From Hymenobacter sedentarius (GTDB lineage Bacteria; Bacteroidota; Bacteroidia; Cytophagales; Hymenobacteraceae): a DNA stretch of 64,000 bases. The notes beneath the pieces were generated by a model, which saw only the letters and a program-made list of their open reading frames with translations, had not been told where the DNA came from and searched no databases. Position 1 is the stretch's first letter. Every line of letters begins with the position of its first letter. Positions 55,153-64,000 of this stretch are shown piece after piece. Where the stretch lies: assembly GCF_001507645.1 (NCBI RefSeq), contig NZ_CP013909.1, forward strand, positions 1,550,001 through 1,614,000, given 5' to 3'. The translations under genes were made by a program, and so were the position numbers.

Positions 55153-56676
55153 ATGAATGAAATCGCAAATTTGGTGCGAATTGTGACATCGCGTAGCTTG
55201 GCGACATTGCCAGTACTAGATCTGCGAAGCCGACAGGGGAATAAAGAAAATCAACTTGTAGCTGCCTTAGCCAAAACGCCGGAGACCACCCAGTTGCAAG
55301 TCGTAAAGTCATTGTATGGCAAGGCAACCGCGGCTAACGTACGCGCCCTTCAAAAGCTACAAGGCCGGGTAAGAAATAAACTGCTCAACCAGCTTTACTT
55401 CCTCGACCATTCGGACACCCGACTTTTGGTGTCGCGCCGGTATGAGTTGGAATGCTTGGATTTGCTGCATAAGGTAAGTATTCTGTACGCCGAACGGGAG
55501 TACAAACTCTCCGAACGGTTGCTACAGCGCTGCCTTAAAGAAGCAGAAAAGGGTGAGTTTACGCAATATATGGTGCAAAGTGCCCGGATGCTGCGGAACC
55601 TGTACGCCGAACAGCAGCAGCGCATTGCGTTCAAGCAGCTGTCAAAAGTGCTGCTGCGGGCGCAGCAACTCTTGGCATGGGAAGACGAAGCCGAGCAGCT
55701 ATATTCCGAAACACAAATGGCGCTGAATGGCACCGTAGCGGCTCGCCGCGCGGTACTGTCCCTGATGCCCGACCGCATGGCGCAGCTAGAGGCCTTGCAT
55801 CGCCGGGCCCGCAGCTTTACTACCTATAATGTATGGTACCGGCTACGGGTAGCTTACGAAGAGCTGCAAGGAAACTACCAGGAAATCATTCGGGTAACGG
55901 CCGCAGCATCGCGGCGCCTGCGGGATGGCAAGCTCAACGCGCGCCGCTTTGACATCCGCTTCAACCATTTTATGAGCATCTACGCCTACTTGCGTAGCCG
56001 GCAGCCCACCCAGGGGTTGCGATTGGCTGAGGATTATGCCCGCGATTTTCATCCTTCGTCCAGTAACTGGTTTTATTTCCAGGAGCAGCACGTGTTGCTC
56101 GCCCTGCATGCGCAACAATACGAGCGCGCCCAGCTGCTGCTGAGCGTGATAATAAAAAACCCGGCGTATCTGATTCAGCGAGAGGCGGCGCTGCAGCGGT
56201 GGGATTTATACAAGGCGTATATCGAATTTGTGCTGCCGCCACCGCGCACCACGGCCCGGCAGCGGCAAATGGCCCAATGGGCGCTCCAGCTGCCGGAATA
56301 CAGCCGCGACAAGCGCGGCCACAACGTGGCCATTCTGGTGCTGCAGCTGCTGCACTTTTTGCGGGAGCGCAACCTGGAGGCGGTGCTGCTGCGGCTGGAG
56401 CGGCTGCGCAAGTATCAGCAGCGGCACTTGTACGAGCCCACCACCCTGCGTAGCCGGCTGTTTTTGCGGCTGCTGCAGCTGATTGTGGAAAAGAACTTCA
56501 ACGCGCCGCAAGCCGCGGAGCGGGGCACGGCCATGCTGCAACAGCTGCGCGAAACCCCGCCGCCCGGCAATGCCTTCGCCGAAGTCGAGATTATTCCCTA
56601 CGAGCACCTATGGGAGCTGGTACTGGGCCTGCTGCGGGAAGGAGCACCCGTGGCAAACGAGCCGGTGGCTCAATAA
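55153..56676 (+). CDS. Helical-repeat cytoplasmic protein of unknown function
   Basis: 507 residues with no signal peptide or membrane segment. Nearly all helical, with repeated patterns like TPR/SEL1-type repeats (YAEREYKLSERLLQRCLKEAEKG; YEELQGNYQEIIRVTAAASRRL; QEQHVLLALHAQQYERAQLLL). Begins MNEIANLVRIVTSRSLATLP. The first third has lower GC than the rest. Function unknown; divergent from the repeat-peptide gene. The similarity to peptide-binding TPR regulators is only in fold impression. Confidence 0.78.
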   Translation: MNEIANLVRIVTSRSLATLPVLDLRSRQGNKENQLVAALAKTPETTQLQVVKSLYGKATAANVRALQKLQGRVRNKLLNQLYFLDHSDTRLLVSRRYELECLDLLHKVSILYAEREYKLSERLLQRCLKEAEKGEFTQYMVQSARMLRNLYAEQQQRIAFKQLSKVLLRAQQLLAWEDEAEQLYSETQMALNGTVAARRAVLSLMPDRMAQLEALHRRARSFTTYNVWYRLRVAYEELQGNYQEIIRVTAAASRRLRDGKLNARRFDIRFNHFMSIYAYLRSRQPTQGLRLAEDYARDFHPSSSNWFYFQEQHVLLALHAQQYERAQLLLSVIIKNPAYLIQREAALQRWDLYKAYIEFVLPPPRTTARQRQMAQWALQLPEYSRDKRGHNVAILVLQLLHFLRERNLEAVLLRLERLRKYQQRHLYEPTTLRSRLFLRLLQLIVEKNFNAPQAAERGTAMLQQLRETPPPGNAFAEVEIIPYEHLWELVLGLLREGAPVANEPVAQ

Positions 56677-56707
56677 CCCGGGGCCGTACGAACCTGAACC
56701 TGCGGCG

Positions 56708-57463
56708 TTAGAACTTATTGAGCCGTTGCAGGACTTCGCGCAGGTACGTCTGGCCCACTGGAATGTGCTTGCCTTCCACAATCATGGCGTTGTCTTCCAG
56801 CACCTGAATGCGGTTGATGTTGACGATGAAGGAGCGGTGGATGCGCACAAACCGGTTGCTGGGGAATTTTTCTTCCACCGCTTTCATGGTGCTGTACACG
56901 ATGAGCTTGCTCTGGCCCGTGACAATGTGCACGTAGTCGCCGAGGGCCTCGACGTAGTGCACGTCGTCGAAAGCGACGCGCACCAGCTTGTTGTCGACCT
57001 TGATAAAGGTGAAGTTGGCATTGAGCCCTGGTGTTTCGATGGCTTCGGCCTCGGGCGCGGGCACAGGTGCGGCATTGGGCTGGCGCTGGGCCTTGTCGCG
57101 GGCCTTTTGGGCGGCCTGCAAAAAGCGCGGGTAGCTCAGGGGCTTCACCAGGTAGTCAAGCACGGCTTGCTCGAAGGCCTCCACGGCGTATTCCTTGCTG
57201 CTGGTGATGAGCACCACCATGGGCGGGTTCTGCAGCGTCCGCAAGAGGTCAATGCCGGACATCAGGGGCATTTCCACGTCCAGAAACAGCAGGTCGACGG
57301 GCGCGGTGCGCAGGGCTTCGGCCGCCTCTATGGGGTTGGTATAGCTCCCGACGGCGGTCAGAAACGGCGTGTTGGCAATGCAGTTCAGCACTACCTGCAC
57401 CGAGAGCGGGTCGTCGTCGACGACTAAACAGCGCAGAGGAGCAGAAGCAGCAGCAGCGGACAT
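56708..57463 (-). CDS. LytTR-family response regulator
   Basis: 251 residues. Receiver domain with acidic pocket VVDDDPL and phosphorylation site D62 in FLDVEMP, the conserved Lys in LDYLVKPL. A LytTR DNA-binding domain fills residues ~145-250 (KVDNKLVRVAFDDVHYVEALGDYV, RIHRSFIVNINRI). It lies 63 bases after the hybrid kinase and probably is its output partner or is cotranscribed. Confidence 0.93.
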   Translation of the reverse strand: MSAAAASAPLRCLVVDDDPLSVQVVLNCIANTPFLTAVGSYTNPIEAAEALRTAPVDLLFLDVEMPLMSGIDLLRTLQNPPMVVLITSSKEYAVEAFEQAVLDYLVKPLSYPRFLQAAQKARDKAQRQPNAAPVPAPEAEAIETPGLNANFTFIKVDNKLVRVAFDDVHYVEALGDYVHIVTGQSKLIVYSTMKAVEEKFPSNRFVRIHRSFIVNINRIQVLEDNAMIVEGKHIPVGQTYLREVLQRLNKF

Positions 57464-57526
57464 AATGAAGTATTGAAAACCGAATATCCCAACGAAAGTA
57501 AGTTATAAACTCGCCACTAGGTCCTT

Positions 57527-61204
<3,678 letters not shown>

Positions 61205-61279
61205 GCCTCGGCATCGTAAAATTGGGCCATTGCCCGCGCGGCTACGGCGCGGCTTGTGGGGTTTCGAGCGTCCACGGTA

Positions 61280-63343
61280 CTACTTGGCCGTCACCTTAAA
61301 CTCGGTGCGACGGTTGAGCTGGCGGCTGGCCTTGCTGGTGTTGGGCGCTACGGGTCGGGTTTCGCCGTAGCCAGCGGCCGTGAGGCGCGCGGCGGCAATG
61401 CCGTGCTGGGTTAGGTAAGCGACCACGGCCTGAGCGCGGCGCTGGCTGAGGTCCTGGTTTTTGGCGGCTTCACCCACGTCGTCGGTGTGGCCCGACATTT
61501 CCAGCTTGAGGGCCGGGGTGTCGGTGAGCAGCTTCTGCAGGCGCTCCAGCTCGGCAGTGCTTTCGGGGCGCAGGGCGGCCTTGCCGGTATCGAAGAAAAT
61601 GTTGCGCAGCACAATGGTGGTGCCCACTTCCAGGCGCTTCAGCGGGATGTCTTTCACCACTTCGGCGTAGGCCGCGCCAGCGGGCAGGTCGAAGTTTTCG
61701 GAGTGAAACAGGTAGCCGTCTTGCCGCACCACGATGCCGTAGTTGGTGCCCGAGGGCAGGCTCACCAGGTAGCGGCCCGAGGTGGAGTTGCTGCGGAAGT
61801 TGGCGATTGTCTGGCCATTGGTGTTGTCGATGAGGTCGATGCTGGCTTCGAGCGGCTGCTTGGTCGCGTCGTCGGTCACGGTGCCTTTGAGGATGGTGAC
61901 CTGGGCCGTGGCCACCGCCACGGCGGGCGCCAGCACGGTTTGCTTCATGGGGGCGAGGCGGGAGGCCAGCAGCTGGTCTTCCTCGCTGAGCACGGGCTGC
62001 TTTTCGGGCCCCAGAAAGGTGATGCGGTAAATGTCTTTGGCCCCGAGCCCACCGGGCCGGTCGCTGGAGTAGTAGCCGTGCCGGCCCGAGGCCGAGGTCA
62101 CGAAAAACACGTCGTCGTCGGGCGTGTTGATGGGCCAGCCCAGGTTTTCAGGCGTGCTCCACTTGCCGTTTTCAAACACTGATTTGAAAATGTCGTAGCC
62201 GCCCATGGAGTTGTGGCCTTCCGACGAGAAGTACATGGTCTTGCCATCGGGGGCCATAAATACGCCCTCTTCGCCGTATGCCGTGTTGATGGCCGAGCCC
62301 AGGTTCACCGGCGCGTTGCGGCTTTCCAATTCCACTTTATAGATGTCGGACCCGCCGAGCCCGCCCTCGGCGCGGTCGCTCACGAAGTACAGAAACCGGC
62401 CATCGGGCGAGTAGCTGGCCGACGTTTCGTGGCTGCGCGAGTTGATGCGCGAGCCCAGCTGCTTGGGCTTGCCCCAGGCGCTGCCCCCGAGGTTGGCTTC
62501 CAGCAAATCGCCGCCGTTGGTGCCCACGTACACGAGCATGCGCTGGCCGTCGGGCGCGAGGCCCACGGTGGCGTTGTGGTCGCCGGTATTCACGGGGGCG
62601 CCAAGGTTGGTGGCGCGGCTCCATTTTTTGCCCTGCCAGTTGGCCTGGTAAATGTCTTCGAAGTAGCCGTTGCCCTCGGGGTCGGCTTTGCCGCCGGTGG
62701 AGCCGGCCCGGCGCGAAGTGATGAGAATCGTCGATTCGTCGGCCGATACTACCGGCCCGTAGTCCGAATCCGAGGAGTTGAGCTCGGGCCCGGCGTTGTC
62801 GATGAACACGCGGGTGGGGCGGGCCATCAGCTGCTGGCCGTTGCGGCACTGCTGGATGTAGCGCTGCAAGTCGTTTGCGGTCAGGGCTTCGGCGCTGCCG
62901 TTGCGGGTGTTGCCGCCCACGGGGTGAGCCAGCTGGTATTCGGCAATGGCTTCGCGCCATTTGGCGTTCAGGTGCAGGGCGCGGGCCAGCAGGTAGTGGG
63001 TGCGGGCATCGGCGGTGGCGTCGAGCTTGGCGGCTTTTTGCAGGTAGGGCAGGGCGGCGGTTTTGCTGGTCGAGTGCAGGTAGCAGTCGCCGATTTTCAC
63101 GTTCAGGCCCGCGTTGTTGGGGTTGAACTGCTGGGCCGCCAGGTAGTGTGGCAGGGCTTGGGCGTAGCGGGCGGGGTCGGCGCCGTATTCGGTTTCGCCG
63201 TCCTTCAGCTCGCGCATGGCTTCGCGCAGCCCTTCTTTGTTATCCGAGAAATTGTCCTTTGTAAAGGCCACGCTTTGGGCCACGGCCCGGGAGCCGGTAG
63301 CAGCCAGCACTAGCAGCAGAAACAGGCGGGAGAAGAAAGACAT
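61280..63343 (-). CDS. OmpA-family protein with TPR and propeller (PorE-like)
   Basis: 687 residues. Signal peptide (LFLLLVLAATGSRAVAQ), TPR-like region about 55-150, PD40/WD40-like propeller about 185-440 (SYSPDGRFLYFVSDRAEGGLGGSDIYKV), a carboxypeptidase-regulatory-like domain about 478-570, and an OmpA domain 575-687 (IFFDTGKAALRPESTAEL, RRAQAVVAYLTQHGI). This order matches PorE, the peptidoglycan-linked part of the type IX secretion system, but no other T9SS gene is in the window. Confidence 0.87.
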   Translation of the reverse strand: MSFFSRLFLLLVLAATGSRAVAQSVAFTKDNFSDNKEGLREAMRELKDGETEYGADPARYAQALPHYLAAQQFNPNNAGLNVKIGDCYLHSTSKTAALPYLQKAAKLDATADARTHYLLARALHLNAKWREAIAEYQLAHPVGGNTRNGSAEALTANDLQRYIQQCRNGQQLMARPTRVFIDNAGPELNSSDSDYGPVVSADESTILITSRRAGSTGGKADPEGNGYFEDIYQANWQGKKWSRATNLGAPVNTGDHNATVGLAPDGQRMLVYVGTNGGDLLEANLGGSAWGKPKQLGSRINSRSHETSASYSPDGRFLYFVSDRAEGGLGGSDIYKVELESRNAPVNLGSAINTAYGEEGVFMAPDGKTMYFSSEGHNSMGGYDIFKSVFENGKWSTPENLGWPINTPDDDVFFVTSASGRHGYYSSDRPGGLGAKDIYRITFLGPEKQPVLSEEDQLLASRLAPMKQTVLAPAVAVATAQVTILKGTVTDDATKQPLEASIDLIDNTNGQTIANFRSNSTSGRYLVSLPSGTNYGIVVRQDGYLFHSENFDLPAGAAYAEVVKDIPLKRLEVGTTIVLRNIFFDTGKAALRPESTAELERLQKLLTDTPALKLEMSGHTDDVGEAAKNQDLSQRRAQAVVAYLTQHGIAAARLTAAGYGETRPVAPNTSKASRQLNRRTEFKVTAK

Positions 63344-63366
63344 TATAGTGAATTGCTAAGTAAGAT

Positions 63367-63467
63367 GCCCGTCATGCTGAGCTTGTCGAAGCATCTCTAC
63401 CGCTTCGTTGAGCTAGATTTAATTACTTCCGAGGGAGAGATGCTTCGACAAGCTCAGCATGACGGGC
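63367..63467. repeat. Palindromic repeat family R1 (copy 3)
   Basis: Arms GCCCGTCATGCTGAGCTTGT and complement with a variable AT-rich centre. Located between the TPR gene and the OmpA gene. Confidence 0.85.
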
Positions 63468-63491
63468 TAATGAGAACCATCCGACGCAAGC

Positions 63492-64000
63492 CTATTCTGC
63501 GGCTTGGCCTGCGCAGCCGGCGGCGGCCGCATAATTATCCCCCACGGGCAGGCCCAGCTCAGCGGCTTTGCGCCAGTCCTGGCAGGCTTCGTCGGCCTGG
63601 CGCAGCATTTCGCGGGCATGTCCCCGGTTCAGGAAGGCTTCGGCGTAATCGGGTTTCAGCCTGATGGCCTCACTGGCATCGGCTGCGGCCTGGGCATGTT
63701 TCTCCAGCTTGAGCTGAGCAGCCGCCCGGTTGTTCCAGGCAAAGGCGTAGGTGGCATCGAGCTTAATGGCCTGGCTGAAATCGGCGATGGCGCCGGCGTA
63801 GTCTTTGTTTTCGAAGCGGGCGCTGCCGCGGTTACTGAAAGCCAAGGCATTGTCGGCCTTCTTGGCGAGGTAGGCGTCGTAGTCGCGCAGGGCCTGGGGC
63901 AGCTGGCCGGTGCGGCGCTCGGCAGTGGCGCGGTTAAGCAAGGCCGCCAGCAGCTCAGGCTGTAGCGCCAAGGCTTTGGTATAGTCTTGGGTGGCAGCGG
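63492..64000 (-). CDS. TPR-repeat protein (5' end cut by window)
   Basis: At least 169 codons with tandem TPR units: FSNRGSARFENKDYAGAIADFSQAI, FAWNNRAAAQLKLEKHAQAAADASEAI, FLNRGHAREMLRQADEA. The frame is open past base 64000, so the start lies outside. The last residues are Ala-rich (AAAAGCAGQAAE). Probably a scaffolding protein; no signal peptide visible in this part. Confidence 0.85.
   Translation of the reverse strand, partial: AATQDYTKALALQPELLAALLNRATAERRTGQLPQALRDYDAYLAKKADNALAFSNRGSARFENKDYAGAIADFSQAIKLDATYAFAWNNRAAAQLKLEKHAQAAADASEAIRLKPDYAEAFLNRGHAREMLRQADEACQDWRKAAELGLPVGDNYAAAAGCAGQAAE

Overview
The window looks like a chromosomal segment of a Bacteroidota bacterium close to Hymenobacter (Cytophagales). 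This rests on family content and gene style: fused SecDF, a type B L31, a PorE-like OmpA protein, a propeller hybrid histidine kinase with a LytTR regulator, ferritin-like TAT/lipoprotein pairs, GC-rich genes with weak ribosome binding sites, and upstream boxes of the Bacteroidota type TAnnTTTG. Assignments come from reading the sequence and family knowledge. No database was searched. No rRNA, tRNA, CRISPR array, insertion sequence or prophage was recognised.

Layout. 0-7.4 kb: a parvulin chaperone (cut by the left edge), a phosphatase/antagonist/anti-sigma partner-switching operon and guaB, all on the minus strand. 7.5-16.6 kb: an SDR enzyme, an FRG-domain protein, hrpB, a DUF2071 protein, a rhodanese, a nicotinamide riboside salvage pair (pnuC plus NadR-like kinase) and an aldose epimerase-like protein. 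16.8-25 kb: an APC permease, a glutaryl-CoA dehydrogenase-like enzyme, two exported proteins of unknown function, a HIRAN protein, ruvB, queG and a small conserved protein. 25.2-28.6 kb: four ferritin-like genes forming a duplicated two-gene unit. 28.9-32.6 kb: a BatD-like protein, aroC and an Nfu protein. 32.8-37 kb: a cytochrome/YceI/beta-barrel operon and an ECF sigma factor overlapping a protein that appears to join a cytoplasmic anti-sigma-like part to an outer-membrane barrel. 37.3-49.9 kb: mainly housekeeping (secDF, udk, rdgB, L31, sugar nucleotidyltransferase, holB, hemC, cyclophilin, dTDP-rhamnose reductase-like). 50-56.7 kb: the most unusual region. 56.7-64 kb: LytTR regulator, hybrid kinase, PorE-like OmpA protein and a TPR protein cut by the right edge.

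The most interesting locus lies at 50.6-56.7 kb. A small apparently secreted protein ends in five exact 13-residue repeats whose codons differ almost only at silent positions. It sits 59 bases upstream of, and on the same strand as, an oligopeptide-type ABC import operon (binding lipoprotein and two permeases, no ATPase). It is divergent from a cytoplasmic, all-helical 507-residue protein. Secreted repeat peptide, peptide importer and helical-repeat cytoplasmic protein together suggest a possible peptide export-import-sensing system. This is a hypothesis only.

The intergenic spaces are rich in long imperfect palindromes of at least eight kinds. Some abut or supply stop codons, two enclose strong terminator hairpins, and one sits in frame inside hrpB.
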